64,000 bases of DNA from JBEKHT01 sp049511715 (GCA_049511715.1 JBEKXU010000005.1:1-64000), one strand, 5' to 3'; positions 44,091-53,950 are shown, numbered from the stretch's first letter. The notes: a model not told the origin generated them from the letters alone. Numbers and translations are program-made.

Positions 44091-45061
44091 ATGAAGGCGT
44101 GGAGGGCAAAGCTCACAGCGGATCCGATCCCCGGGCTCTTGGCGGCGAAAAGCGAATCCCTCCGCTACTATGCGCGCCGCGATCTTCTGGGCGAGGCGGT
44201 TCCGCCCGTCCGAAGCCTTTGGGCGCTCCCGGAAGCGGAGCGGATCCTGAGACGCCAGAATGCGGATGGATCCTGGGAGTACCCAGGAGGCAAGCTGCAT
44301 ATTCGCTCCCGCGAGGATTACAACCAGCTGGAAACGTTCCGCCGCCTGGGCCAGATAGTCGAAATGTTCGCCTTCGACCGCCGCTCCTCGGCGGTGGAAG
44401 GGGCGGCAACGTTCCTACTGCGCCACCAGTCCCAGGAGGGGACATTCGCGGGATCTTGGGGAGCCAGCACGCCACCCACTACACGGCCGGCATGCTCGAA
44501 CTCCTGGTGAAGGCGGGATACGCCGGGGACCGCCGGGTCGAAAAGGGGTATGAGTGGCTTCTCTCGGTGCGGCAGAACGACGGCGGCTGGGGCTTCCCCT
44601 TGCGCGCGGCTGGCCTGAGCCTGGCGGAGGCCTTGCGGCGCCCGGATCCCATCGAGCTGGTCCGCTCCAAACCCTTCTCGCACCTACTGACCGGGCTGGT
44701 CCTGCGCGCCATTGCTGCCCACCCGCGCCGGCGCCACTCCCAGGCCGCCCGGGTGGCCGGGAGCCTTCTGATCTCGCGATTCTTCCAGCCCGACCGCTAT
44801 GCGGATCGAAGGGACCGGACCTACTGGGAGAAGGTTTCCTTTCCTTTCTGGTTCACCGATATCGTTTCCTCGCTCGATTCCCTCTCCCTCCTGGGGTTCG
44901 AGGCCCAGGATCCGGGGATGCTCCGCGCGCTCCAATGGCTGCGCGGCCGGCAGGGCCGGGACGGCCGGTTCCACCTGCAACTCCTTAAGGGAAATGATCC
45001 GGAGCTCCCCCTCTGGGTGTCGCTGGCCATCTGCCGGATTTTCCATCGCCTCTACCGCTAG
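44091..45061 (+). pseudogene. Terpene-cyclase-like (prenyltransferase/squalene-oxidase repeat) protein, frameshifted
   Basis: Two frames form one protein of about 323 residues. The first (from ATG 44091) has RYYARRDLLGE and RRQNADGSWEYPGG; the second continues DIRGILGSQHATHYTAGMLE, VRQNDGGWGFPLR and RGRQGRDGRFHLQLL to a stop at 45061. The alternating GSW / GGWGF segments are QW-type repeats of (alpha/alpha) barrel cyclases, but no DXDD cyclase motif is seen. Continuity is restored by adding one G to the run at 44438-44441, so the shift is either a real mutation or a homopolymer assembly error. Function is unknown. Confidence 0.7.
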
Positions 45062-45164
45062 CAGTTCCGGTCCAAGCCGGAGCTGACCGCCGAGCGCCGG
45101 CTCTGCCAGCCAATGCCCAATCGGGTATATATTTCCGGAATCCGAGCTGGAAGGATGGGATGCG

Positions 45165-46136
45165 ATGAAGAGAATTGCCGTGCTGACCAGCGGGGGCGAT
45201 GCCCCCGGGATGAACGCCGTGATACGAGCCGTGGCCCGCAGCGGATTGGACAAGGGCTGGGAGGTGTTCGGGGTGCGGCATGGATTTGACGGTCTCCTTG
45301 GCGGAGACTATCGTCCTTTGGGGGCGCGCGACGTCGGTGGCATCATGCAGTACGGCGGGACCATCCTGGGGAGCACCCGCAGCCTCGAGTTCAAGACGGA
45401 AGAAGGCCAGCTCAAAGCCCTGCGCTCTCTGAACGAGCAGCAGGTAGAGGCGCTGGTCGTGATCGGAGGCAACGGATCTCAGGCAGGCGGGCTCGCCCTC
45501 TCCCAGCACGGGTTCCAGGTGGTCGGGGTCGCCTCCACCATCGACAATGACTTATGCGGAAGCGAGATCACCCTGGGCGTAGACACGGCACTCAACATCG
45601 CCCTTGAGGCGATCGACCGCTTGAAGACCACCGCCTCCTCCCATCAGCGCGCCTTCCTCGTGGAGGTCATGGGGCGTGAGTGTGGGTCGCTGGCCCTGAT
45701 GGCGGCCGTCGCAGGCGGCGCGGAGGTGGTGGTTGTCCCGGAGGTGGAGACCACGCCGGATGCCGTGGCCGAGGAACTGCGACTGGCGTACGAACGCGGC
45801 AAGCCGCATGCCATCGCGGTGGTCGCCGAGGGTGCGCAATACAATGCCGAAGCTCTGGCGGCTTACTTCCGCAAGCATCAGGAACGCATTGGGTTTGAAC
45901 TGCGCACAACGACCTTGGGCCACGTCCAGCGAGGGGGCGCGCCCACGGCCTACGACCGGCTGCTCGGGACCCGCTTCGGGGGCGCCGCGGTCGAAGCTCT
46001 GGCCGCCGGACAGCAGGGCGTCCTGGTAGGGCTCATTCAGAACCGGGTCATGACCACCCCCCTGTCCGAGGTGGTCGGGCGCCGAAAACCCTTGGACCCC
46101 GAGCTGGTCGCTCTCGCCAAGATTCTCAAGCAGTGA
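45165..46136 (+). CDS. pfkA: 6-phosphofructokinase with Asn at the usual Asp103
   Basis: 323 residues, typical bacterial PfkA length. The ATP site GGDAPGMNAVI and catalytic STIDND (Thr125, Asp127, Asp129 in Escherichia coli numbering, which aligns without gaps) are present, as is the fructose-phosphate segment MGRECG. The nucleotide/Mg loop is GGNGS: Asn103 replaces the Mg-binding Asp of ATP enzymes, while Gly104 of ATP-dependent enzymes is kept (pyrophosphate-dependent ones have Asp there). It should phosphorylate fructose 6-phosphate in glycolysis, downstream of the sugar phosphates from the phosphorylase operon. An AAGGATGGG site precedes the ATG. Confidence 0.9.
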   Translation: MKRIAVLTSGGDAPGMNAVIRAVARSGLDKGWEVFGVRHGFDGLLGGDYRPLGARDVGGIMQYGGTILGSTRSLEFKTEEGQLKALRSLNEQQVEALVVIGGNGSQAGGLALSQHGFQVVGVASTIDNDLCGSEITLGVDTALNIALEAIDRLKTTASSHQRAFLVEVMGRECGSLALMAAVAGGAEVVVVPEVETTPDAVAEELRLAYERGKPHAIAVVAEGAQYNAEALAAYFRKHQERIGFELRTTTLGHVQRGGAPTAYDRLLGTRFGGAAVEALAAGQQGVLVGLIQNRVMTTPLSEVVGRRKPLDPELVALAKILKQ

Positions 46137-46231
46137 AAAGCTCTTTGTCGTTTGGGCGAGCCCCGGAGGCCGGCTTGGCGTTCCTGGAGAAGGCAGCCGC
46201 CGCTTGGCAGCGAGGTCAAAGGAATTAGCCC

Positions 46232-47575
46232 ATGTTCGTGCCCGATTGGGACGCAGCGACCCAGGAGACCGTGGAACATCTATCCCGCTTGGTGCGGGCG
46301 CAGACGGTCAACCCGCCAGGCAACGAGGGGCCGGCGGTCCGTGTGATCAAGGAAATCCTCGATCGCGAGGGCCTGCCGCCGGGAGACTGCACGATTGTGG
46401 AATCGGCCCCCGGACGGGTCAGCTTGGTGGCGCGTGTACGCGGGGACGGGTCCCTGCGCCCGCTCTTGATGTCCGGGCATACCGATGTGGTCCCGGCGGA
46501 GCCTGAATACTGGACCCACGACCCGTTTGGCGGAGAGGTGATTGACGGCTCCGTCTGGGGACGGGGCACCTTCGACATGAAGGGCTTCCTGGCGATGTAC
46601 TTGCAGGTGTTCCTGCAGGCGTGCCGGCAGAGGCTGCCCCTCAAGCGGGACCTGATCCTGGCGGCAGTGGCGGACGAGGAGGCCGGGTTTGAACACGGCT
46701 CCAAGTTCCTGGTCGACCAGCGACGCTCCTTGATCGAGGCGGAATACGGGATAACCGAGAGCGGGGCTTTGACTATCTATCTTGTCGGGCGACGCCTTTA
46801 TCCCATCCAAGTCTCAGAGCGCGGAGTCTGCTGGATGAAGATGATCACCCGCGGCGAGCCGGGCCACGGCTCCATCCCGCATGTCGACAATGCTGTCCAG
46901 CATTTGGCCCAAACGCTGGAGAGCATCCGCAGAGCCCGGCATCTGCCAGTGCACCTCACCCCGACATTTCGGCGCATGATCCATGAGGCCGGCTGGCAAT
47001 TGGGGTTTCCAGTGGTTGTCCTCACTGGCTTGATGCGCAGCCCGGCCGTGGTTGGTTTTGTGCTGGATCACATGCCGCAGGAAACCCGGGGTCTGCTGGC
47101 GGGCATGACCACGAACACGGTCACGCCCACCATGCTCCATGCCGGGGTCAAAGCGAATGTGATTCCCTCCACCGCGGAGGCCACCCTGGACTGCCGGAAG
47201 CTGCCCGGGCAAAGCGTGGAGGATGTAATTAGGGAGATCCGGGCAATTGCAGGCGAACGCTTTGATCTCGAACCTATCCATGTGACCCAAGGCACGGAAT
47301 TCTCCCCGGATACTCCTTTCTACCGCGCCCTGGAACGGGCGGCCCGGCGCATGGACCCGGAAGGGATCGTTTTCCCCATGCTGATTCCGGGGGCCACAGA
47401 CGCCAGCGAATACCAGCGCGCAGGGATCCAGATGTACGGGTTCAGCCCCGGGATCCTTCCCGAGGACTTTCCGGTGATCAAGTTGACGCACGGCCATGAC
47501 GAACGCCTGCCGGTTTCGTTCCTGCGCAGCGGTTTGCCGGCGCTGTGGGAAGTCCTCAGGGACGTGTGCCTGTAG
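46232..47575 (+). CDS. M20-family metallopeptidase / deacylase
   Basis: 447 residues. Metal-site residues are readable: His83 (MSGHTDVVP), Asp115 (GRGTFDMKG) and the Glu149-Glu150 pair (VADEEAGF); a dimerisation domain follows (RGEPGHGSIPHVDNA). The family includes ArgE, DapE and carboxypeptidases acting on N-acyl or peptide bonds with two zinc ions. Substrate is not predictable. It follows pfkA by 95 bases on the same strand. Confidence 0.9.
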   Translation: MFVPDWDAATQETVEHLSRLVRAQTVNPPGNEGPAVRVIKEILDREGLPPGDCTIVESAPGRVSLVARVRGDGSLRPLLMSGHTDVVPAEPEYWTHDPFGGEVIDGSVWGRGTFDMKGFLAMYLQVFLQACRQRLPLKRDLILAAVADEEAGFEHGSKFLVDQRRSLIEAEYGITESGALTIYLVGRRLYPIQVSERGVCWMKMITRGEPGHGSIPHVDNAVQHLAQTLESIRRARHLPVHLTPTFRRMIHEAGWQLGFPVVVLTGLMRSPAVVGFVLDHMPQETRGLLAGMTTNTVTPTMLHAGVKANVIPSTAEATLDCRKLPGQSVEDVIREIRAIAGERFDLEPIHVTQGTEFSPDTPFYRALERAARRMDPEGIVFPMLIPGATDASEYQRAGIQMYGFSPGILPEDFPVIKLTHGHDERLPVSFLRSGLPALWEVLRDVCL

Positions 47576-47686
47576 GGCGGGAGCCCGAGCCTGCGACGCC
47601 TCCGTCCCTGGGATCAGGAGCTGGCCCTTGAGATTCGCCCGGGGGACGGTCAGAGACCGATTGCCCAAAGGCAGCAGGAGGGAGCG

Positions 47687-48406
47687 GTGGAGAAGGTGCT
47701 CGTCTCATGGAGCGGCGGGAAGGACAGCGCGCTGGCGCTGTCCGAGATTCTCGGGCGCCGTCAGTACCAGGTTGAGGCTCTGCTTACCACTGTGACGAGA
47801 GATTATGATCGCATCAGCATGCACGGCGTGCGCCGTGCTCTGCTTGAGCGACAGGCTCATTCGCTGGGGTTCCCCCTCGAAGAGGTTTGGATTCCCAAGC
47901 AAGCCTCTAATGAGACCTATGAAGCGAATATGGGGCGGGTGCTTGAGCGTTACGCCAGCCAGGGGGTCTCCTCCGTGGTCTTCGGGGATATCTTCCTGGA
48001 AGACTTGAGGAAATATCGGGAGAAGAAACTTGCCCAGGTGGGCATGAAGGGAATCTTCCCCCTTTGGAAAAGAGATACAAGGGAATTGATCCAATTGTTT
48101 CTGTCGAGGGGATTCCAAGCGATCACCACGTGCGTGGACGGCCAGGCGCTGGACAGGGCCTTCGTCGGTCGGGTGATCGACAAGAGATTCCTTTCAGAGC
48201 TGCCGGAAGCCGTGGATCCCTGCGGAGAGAACGGCGAGTATCATTCCTTTGTCTTTGAAGGCCCGATCCTCAGGGAAAAGGTGCCCTACACGGTCGGGGA
48301 AATCGTCCTGCGGGAGGATCGATTCTGGTATTGTGACTTGGTCCCGCAGCCGACCAAGGCGGATCTGTCCCGGTCCGTTCGGGGGGACGATTCGCGCAAT
48401 GGGTGA
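47687..48406 (+). CDS. Dph6-related ATP pyrophosphatase (diphthine-ammonia-ligase-like)
   Basis: 239 residues with the PP-loop SGGKDS at residues 9-14 near the N-terminus and the family segment VDPCGENGEYHSFVFEGP. Eukaryotic and archaeal Dph6 amidates diphthine on elongation factor 2; bacteria lack diphthamide, so the bacterial homologue probably adenylates another carboxylate. GTG start with AGGAGGGAG upstream. It is 110 bases after the M20 gene and may be co-transcribed. Confidence 0.88.
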   Translation: MEKVLVSWSGGKDSALALSEILGRRQYQVEALLTTVTRDYDRISMHGVRRALLERQAHSLGFPLEEVWIPKQASNETYEANMGRVLERYASQGVSSVVFGDIFLEDLRKYREKKLAQVGMKGIFPLWKRDTRELIQLFLSRGFQAITTCVDGQALDRAFVGRVIDKRFLSELPEAVDPCGENGEYHSFVFEGPILREKVPYTVGEIVLREDRFWYCDLVPQPTKADLSRSVRGDDSRNG

Positions 48407-48564
48407 TCCGCGCCGTGACTTAAAGAACTGGGGAGACTGGAGGCAGCGGACGCGGATCCCGGCGATGGATGATCCGGCCCCTTCGCCTCTCGGCCGGCAG
48501 CAGGATTTGGCGGTTCCCAGGAAGGTTGCGCTTCTTCTGATGACAGCAAAGGATTCCCCCAGCC

Positions 48565-51036
48565 ATGCTCTCCGTAGCTGACGTGCTCGCCTTGGTCCGC
48601 TGGTGGATCGTGCTGGAGGTAGCCGGGTTTGCCGCGCTGCCGCTGGCCGCCGTCCTGTTTGAGCGCCTGGAGTTCCATGGCTACCCGCTTGCCAAGACCC
48701 TGGGAGTCCTTCTCCTGGGAATGGGCATGTGGATGCTCTGCATGCTCCACCTGACCTCCTTTGAGGCCGGAACTGGTGCCCTTGTGCTCGTGCTAGTGGC
48801 GGGAGCAGGCATTGCGGCCCTCGGCGTGGGTCGGCTTCGCGATAAGTTGCAACGCCTGCGGCAGCACTTTGCCTCCGCTTTGGGGTACGAGATCCTCTTT
48901 CTTGGATTGTTCCTTCTGGGAATCTGGCTCAGGTTGCACGGGGCCACGGGAGGAGCCATTCTCGGAACTGAGAAGCCCATGGAGCTCGCCTTTCTGACAG
49001 GGGCGAGCAGCAGCCCAACCTTTCCCCCCTTGGATCCATGGCTTTCCGGATTCGCCATCAACTACTACTACCTGGGCTACGTCATCGTAGCGGGGCTGGC
49101 AAAACTTTCCGGGGTGGGGGTGAGTGTCGCGTTCAACTTGGGAGGGGCCACCGTTTTCGCCCTGGCGGGGCTCACCCTGGCAGCGCTGGCCTGCGCGATG
49201 GTGGGGTCGGCACACCTTAAGGGTGGTCGAGGCCCTGGCCGGCTGGAAACTGTGCTGGTCGCTGGAGTGGCGATTGCCTTCGTCCTCCTTGTGGGCAACC
49301 AGATGGGGGCGTTGGAGGAGATCCTGGGCGGGCCACAGGCCGTTGCCCTGGACGGGCCCGAGGTGTTCCAGGCCCTCCAGCAGAAGTTGCTGGGCTCTCC
49401 AGTGATCTCGCTGCCTGCTCCGGTCGTGACCTCAGATGGTGACTTCGGCACCTTCGCGCAGATCGCGCCCAAACCGGGAAGCGGGTTCGACTGGTGGTGG
49501 CCCTCTCGAGCGGTTTGGGACGAAACCGCCGAGCCGGAGGGCAGTGTTGTAAGGGGCTACGACATTACGGAGTTTCCTTTCTTCAGCTTCTACCTGGGAG
49601 ACCTTCACCCGCACGTCCTGGCTCTGCCCTTTGCCCTCCTGGCGCTTGCTATGTCCCTGGCAGTCCTCTGCGAGGGACCCACTCGGAAGGAGCGTCTGGG
49701 ACGGAAGGAAGTTTGGCAGCTGGGGTTGGCGGGAGCGGTCCTGGGGAGCCTGTATGCGATCAACTCCTGGGATGCTCCCACCTACGCGCTGTTATTTGTT
49801 GGGGCCCTGGCCATCTCATTCCGGAAGGAGGACGGGTCGGGCAAGCCGGGGTTCTCCTGGCGACCTTTCCTTTCCGCGACTGTGATCGTCGCCCTCTCAG
49901 CGGTTCTGTCGATCTTGCCGTTCCTGACCACTTTCCGGACTCTACTCGGCCCTCTCCCCGGGCTGACCGGATGGGAGGCCTGGCCTGGGGTTCGGACCCT
50001 CCTGAGCGTCTTCGCGCCCAGTCCGGATCACACCACCTTGTACGAGTTTCTTGCGATCTTTGCCCTCTTCCTGGTTCCGATCCTGGCCTTCGCGACCGTC
50101 CCGGAATCCAGCGCGAATGGGTGGGGTGATGGGGATGCGGCGCAAAGATTTCGAAGGGTTCCATTCTACCTTTGGGCCTTGCCCATCATCGCCCTGGTCC
50201 TAGGCGTGCTCATCCAATTCCCGCTCTTGGCGCTGGGTGTTCTCGCTATCCTTTTTGCCTACTTGGCTTGGGCGCAGTCTGGCTCTGCCCTGCGCAGCTT
50301 TGTCCTGTGGTCGGCCGCGGTCGGCGGGTTTGTCATCGTTGCCGCTGATCTGATCTATATCCGCGACCCCTTCGAAGACAGGATGAATACGGTCTTCAAG
50401 TTCTACTATCAGGCGTGGATCATCTGGGGAGCCATGGCGGCCATCGCGGCCTGGTCCCTGCTCCGCAGGATGGCGCTGCGCCGACTCGCCGTTGCCGCGT
50501 GGGTGATTCCCACCGCAGTACTGCTTCTTGGGGCCCTGGTTTATCCCGTTGCGGCACTCACCCAAGGGGTGCCTTGGGCCGCGCCGGGCGTGACCCTGGA
50601 CGGTCTGGCATTCCTGAAGGATCAGAATCCGGATGAGTACTCGGCCGAGCTTTGGATCGAGGCGCATGTCCCCTCGGCCGATGCCGTGCTAACGGCGGTC
50701 GGCAGCTCCTACCAGGATGAGACAGCTCGGGTCGCGGCGGTGACCGGGCGCCCGACCCTGCTGGGTTGGGACGGGAGCCACGAGAGGTTGTGGCGGATCG
50801 GTTCGGCGGACGCGCTGGCCGCCATCTCGGAAAGAGAGAAGGACGTCGCCACGATTTATGAGACCACGGATCTCGCCGTGGCGAATCAACTCCTCGATCA
50901 TTATGGTGTTCGTTACGTGTACGTTGGCCCGGTTGAGCGTAGCCTGTACCCCGGCCCCGGGCTGGAGAAGTTCACCCGAGGAATGTTCCTCCTTTTTCAG
51001 CAAGGCTCCGTGCAGATCTTTGGACCGCAGTCCTAG
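48565..51036 (+). CDS. DUF2298 (Chlor_Arch_YYY) multi-pass membrane protein
   Basis: 823 residues with about 14-16 hydrophobic helices. The eponymous tyrosine motif INYYYLGY (about residues 165-172), EKPMELAFL, the luminal-type segment FYLGDLHPHVLALP and DRMNTVFKFYYQAW are all present. This family is found mainly in Chloroflexota and Archaea and resembles membrane GT-C glycosyltransferases in layout. A C-terminal soluble part (about 680-823) contains VGSSYQDETARVAAVTGRPT and the YVYVGPVE segment. Its acceptor and donor are unknown. This gene is one of the better taxonomic hints in the window. Confidence 0.88.
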   Translation: MLSVADVLALVRWWIVLEVAGFAALPLAAVLFERLEFHGYPLAKTLGVLLLGMGMWMLCMLHLTSFEAGTGALVLVLVAGAGIAALGVGRLRDKLQRLRQHFASALGYEILFLGLFLLGIWLRLHGATGGAILGTEKPMELAFLTGASSSPTFPPLDPWLSGFAINYYYLGYVIVAGLAKLSGVGVSVAFNLGGATVFALAGLTLAALACAMVGSAHLKGGRGPGRLETVLVAGVAIAFVLLVGNQMGALEEILGGPQAVALDGPEVFQALQQKLLGSPVISLPAPVVTSDGDFGTFAQIAPKPGSGFDWWWPSRAVWDETAEPEGSVVRGYDITEFPFFSFYLGDLHPHVLALPFALLALAMSLAVLCEGPTRKERLGRKEVWQLGLAGAVLGSLYAINSWDAPTYALLFVGALAISFRKEDGSGKPGFSWRPFLSATVIVALSAVLSILPFLTTFRTLLGPLPGLTGWEAWPGVRTLLSVFAPSPDHTTLYEFLAIFALFLVPILAFATVPESSANGWGDGDAAQRFRRVPFYLWALPIIALVLGVLIQFPLLALGVLAILFAYLAWAQSGSALRSFVLWSAAVGGFVIVAADLIYIRDPFEDRMNTVFKFYYQAWIIWGAMAAIAAWSLLRRMALRRLAVAAWVIPTAVLLLGALVYPVAALTQGVPWAAPGVTLDGLAFLKDQNPDEYSAELWIEAHVPSADAVLTAVGSSYQDETARVAAVTGRPTLLGWDGSHERLWRIGSADALAAISEREKDVATIYETTDLAVANQLLDHYGVRYVYVGPVERSLYPGPGLEKFTRGMFLLFQQGSVQIFGPQS

Positions 51037-51208
51037 CAGGGTGCCGTCGGGTCCCCTGACTTTCGGCCAGGGGCTCTGCACGAGGCAGGCCGGCGCGGGA
51101 TAGCCCGTTCCGGAAGGTCGTCCGATGTTGCCCGAGCGCCGAAAAGGGCGCGCGAACGAATGGGGCAGGCCGGGCAGTCGCGGGGAGAAACCCTGAGGAG
51201 GTTGGCGC

Positions 51209-51805
51209 ATGGCAGGGAAGCAGGACATTCAAGACGCGGAATACTGGAGTTCACGCTCGAGAACCTACGAACAGTCCTGGGCTCAGAGAGTTTTTCATGA
51301 CCGAATCCACCGAGCCGTCCTGGATCTGGTGGCGTCCCAGGGGACGCCCGAGGTCCTCGTCGATGTTGGCTGCGGCACAGGCCGGTTGTTGCGCAAGGCC
51401 GCAGCCCGCTGGCCGACCGCGAAGCGGATCGGAGTGGATGCGGCCGCCGGCATGATCGCCATCGCCCGGCAGATGACGCCAGGCGCGATCTTCTACCAGG
51501 GCGCGGCCGAATCGCTCCCCCTGCCGGATGCGTCGGCCGATGTCGTCGTCAGCACTATTTCCTTTCACCACTGGCCGGATCAGGCGCAGGGTGTGCGGGA
51601 GGTTGCCCGAGTTCTGCGTCCGGGCGGCCACTTCTTGCTCGCGGATGTGGTTCCGCCCTTCGGGCTGGGGCTGTTCAGCCGCCACGCCCGATCCAACAGC
51701 GGAAAGAAATTCCGGGAATTGTTCAGCCGTGCCGGTCTGCAGGTTAGAGGGCAGCATCCCAGACTGGGAGGGTGGGTGCTGGTGACGGTCGGCGAGCGGC
51801 GTTAG
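51209..51805 (+). CDS. Class I SAM-dependent methyltransferase (UbiE/type 11)
   Basis: 198 residues. Motif I VDVGCGTGRLL and later LPDASADVVVSTISFHHW and VLRPGGHFLLADV are those of methyltransferase type 11. A GAGGAGG site lies shortly before the ATG. It follows the DUF2298 gene by 172 bases. The acceptor is unknown; small-molecule or lipid methylation is likely. Confidence 0.88.
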   Translation: MAGKQDIQDAEYWSSRSRTYEQSWAQRVFHDRIHRAVLDLVASQGTPEVLVDVGCGTGRLLRKAAARWPTAKRIGVDAAAGMIAIARQMTPGAIFYQGAAESLPLPDASADVVVSTISFHHWPDQAQGVREVARVLRPGGHFLLADVVPPFGLGLFSRHARSNSGKKFRELFSRAGLQVRGQHPRLGGWVLVTVGERR

Positions 51806-52274
51806 GGCCGGCGGAATCGCGGGCGCCCAGCTGTTCCACCCCCGCTGGCCAGACAACCCGCCTCGAGCGCTCCGCCCCGGGCCGCATCCGCTCGCCCTAG
51901 ACATGGGCCCAGCGCGATGGTATCTGCCCCGCAACGTTCCATGTGATAATCTGAGGTCCTTCCCTGCTAGGCGTCTGGCTTCCGGCCAGAGCGAGGCGCA
52001 GAAGAATCAGGGGATTGAACGTCCCCGAGGCCGGACGCCAACCAGCGGTTTTTCACCCGACCTCCTCCTAGGCCATCTCGCGGCTCAATTCGTTTCCGAA
52101 CTGCGAGAAAACGGATGGCGGAGAGAAAGTCAAGCGCACGCGGATGGAGGCTGGGCGGGGCAACGGGTCCGGGCAACAGATCCCCGCGAACATGGCCACG
52201 CCCGTGCGTCTGGGAGGATCGGACTCTCCGACTCTTCGTGTCCGACCCCTTTGTCATGGAAGGAGAGCATTCTG
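51806..52274. other. Gene-free stretch
   Basis: About 470 bases between two plus-strand genes. An open plus-strand frame continues upstream of the SDR gene, but the SDR starts at its own strong ribosome binding site and the upstream part has no domain. No RNA or terminator was recognised. Confidence 0.4.
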
Positions 52275-53279
52275 ATGAAGGTCTTGTTCATTGGCGGCAC
52301 CGGTATCATCAGCTCAGCCTGCTCGCAGCTCGCGCTCGCTCGGGGGATGGATCTTTACCTCCTCAACCGCGGCCAGTCGGTGCGTCCGGTCCCGGTTGGG
52401 GCCAACGTGCTGCGCGGGGACATTCGCGACCCGGACTCGAGGCGCACGGCGCTCGGAGACTTGGCGTTCGATGTGGTTGTGGACTGGGTGGCCTACACCC
52501 CCGAGCATGTGGAAACGGATCTGGAGTTGTTCCACGGGCGGACCCGCCAGTACGTCTTCATCAGTTCCGCCTCTGCCTACCAGACTCCGCCGGCCGCGCT
52601 TCCGGTCTCGGAATCAACTGTTCTGGACAATCCCTACTGGCAGTATTCCCGGGACAAGATTGCCTGCGAGGAGAGGCTCTTTCGGGCCTACCGAGAGCAG
52701 CGCTTTCCGCTCACGATCGTGCGCCCTTCGCACACTTACGACCGCACCATGCTTCCCATGATAGGCGGCTACACGGTGGTCGACCGCATGCTCCGCGGGC
52801 GGAAGGTCATCGTGCACGGCGACGGAACCTCGATCTGGACGCTGACCCACCATACCGACTTCGCCAAGGGCTTTGTGGGTCTGCTTGGCAACCCGCACGC
52901 CATTGGCGAGGCCGTCCAAATCACCTCGGATGAGTGGCTGACCTGGAACCAGATTTTCGAAATCGTTGCCCAGGCGGCTGGGACCGAGGCCCGCATGGTC
53001 CACGTCCCTTCCGATCTGATAGCGGCCTTTGACCGGGAATGGGGAGACAACCTGCTAGGAGACAAGGCGCACAGCATGATCTTTGACAATACCAAGATCA
53101 AGCGGCTAGTTCCTGATTTCTTGGCGGTCATTCCTTTCTCGCAGGGGGCCCGAGAGATTCTGGCCTGGTACAACGAGGATGCGGCCCGCCGCAGGACGGA
53201 CCCTCGCTTCGACCAGCTGTGCGATCGCATCCTGGACGCCTACGAGTCCGCCTGGCCTCGCGACGCCAGGGGAAGGTAG
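52275..53279 (+). CDS. NAD-dependent epimerase/dehydratase family protein (atypical SDR)
   Basis: 334 residues. The Rossmann motif FIGGTGIISSACS near the N-terminus (GGTGxI form), VVDWVAYTPEH, the active-site-like SSASAYQTP and YSRDKIACEE (Tyr-x3-Lys) place it with extended/atypical SDRs related to UDP-sugar epimerases and CSP41-like proteins. The start at 52275 follows AAGGAG and begins at the first strand. Cofactor and substrate are uncertain. Confidence 0.88.
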   Translation: MKVLFIGGTGIISSACSQLALARGMDLYLLNRGQSVRPVPVGANVLRGDIRDPDSRRTALGDLAFDVVVDWVAYTPEHVETDLELFHGRTRQYVFISSASAYQTPPAALPVSESTVLDNPYWQYSRDKIACEERLFRAYREQRFPLTIVRPSHTYDRTMLPMIGGYTVVDRMLRGRKVIVHGDGTSIWTLTHHTDFAKGFVGLLGNPHAIGEAVQITSDEWLTWNQIFEIVAQAAGTEARMVHVPSDLIAAFDREWGDNLLGDKAHSMIFDNTKIKRLVPDFLAVIPFSQGAREILAWYNEDAARRRTDPRFDQLCDRILDAYESAWPRDARGR

Positions 53280-53395
53280 ACCAAATGCGCGCCGGCCATC
53301 GGCGCGAGCGGGGGCGGCAAGCAGGCCCTCATGCGGGTAGGGAGTCCGGCGCAAAGGGTGACCAGCGCGGGGCCAGGCAGGGATGAGGAGTGGGG

Positions 53396-53950
53396 ATGCC
53401 TCCGGAAACATTCCAACTCAAGGATGGCACGATAGTGGCGTTCCGGCCGATCCGGTCGGACGATGCGCCGCGGCTCCAGGGGCTTTTCCGCAGGCTTTCG
53501 CGGCAGAGCGCGTACTTCCGGTTTCTGGGCTACATGAAGGAATTGTCCGATGAGCAGGCGACTCGCATGGCCGGGGTGGACGGGAAGCGGGCGGCTGCCG
53601 TGGCAGCGGTGTGCCTCGAGGGAGGCGAGGAGAAAATCCTCGGCGTCGCGAGATACGCCCTTCCGGAAGCGCCCGGGGCAAGCGAGGCAGAGTTCGCTAT
53701 TGCCGTCGAGGACCGATACCAGGGCCAGGGGCTGGGGCTGACGCTCCTGAAAGCCCTGGTGAGCTATGCCTGCAACCTCGGGATCCGGGCTTTTCTGGCG
53801 ACAGTGAACGCCGAGAACACCCGCATGCTGAGGTTTCTGGAGGGAAGTGGCCTCCCGGTAAGACTGGCGGACCGGGGACAGGGAGTGCTCACGTTCCGGA
53901 TCGACCTCGAGGGGCCGGCTAAAGCGCCCAAACGCCCGCGCGCACGCTGA
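53396..53950 (+). CDS. GNAT acetyltransferase
   Basis: 184 residues. The acetyl-CoA motif is RYQGQGLGLTLL, preceded by AEFAIAVED and followed by VNAENTRMLRF, the usual order of GNAT motifs A and B. The N-terminal IRSDDAPRLQGLFRRLS resembles the acetyltransferase domain of protein-lysine acetylases (Pat/PatZ), which opens the possibility of a protein target. ATG at 53396 follows GAGGAG. It lies 116 bases after the SDR gene. Confidence 0.85.
   Translation: MPPETFQLKDGTIVAFRPIRSDDAPRLQGLFRRLSRQSAYFRFLGYMKELSDEQATRMAGVDGKRAAAVAAVCLEGGEEKILGVARYALPEAPGASEAEFAIAVEDRYQGQGLGLTLLKALVSYACNLGIRAFLATVNAENTRMLRFLEGSGLPVRLADRGQGVLTFRIDLEGPAKAPKRPRAR

Noticed and set aside
45165..46136. Calling the phosphofructokinase pyrophosphate-dependent
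   Set aside because: The diagnostic Asp at position 104 is absent (Gly is present), so donor specificity cannot be changed on the basis of Asn103 alone.
51903..52274. An N-terminal extension of the SDR protein to 458 residues
   Set aside because: The extension has no domain, whereas the ATG at 52275 follows AAGGAG and begins exactly at the Rossmann strand.
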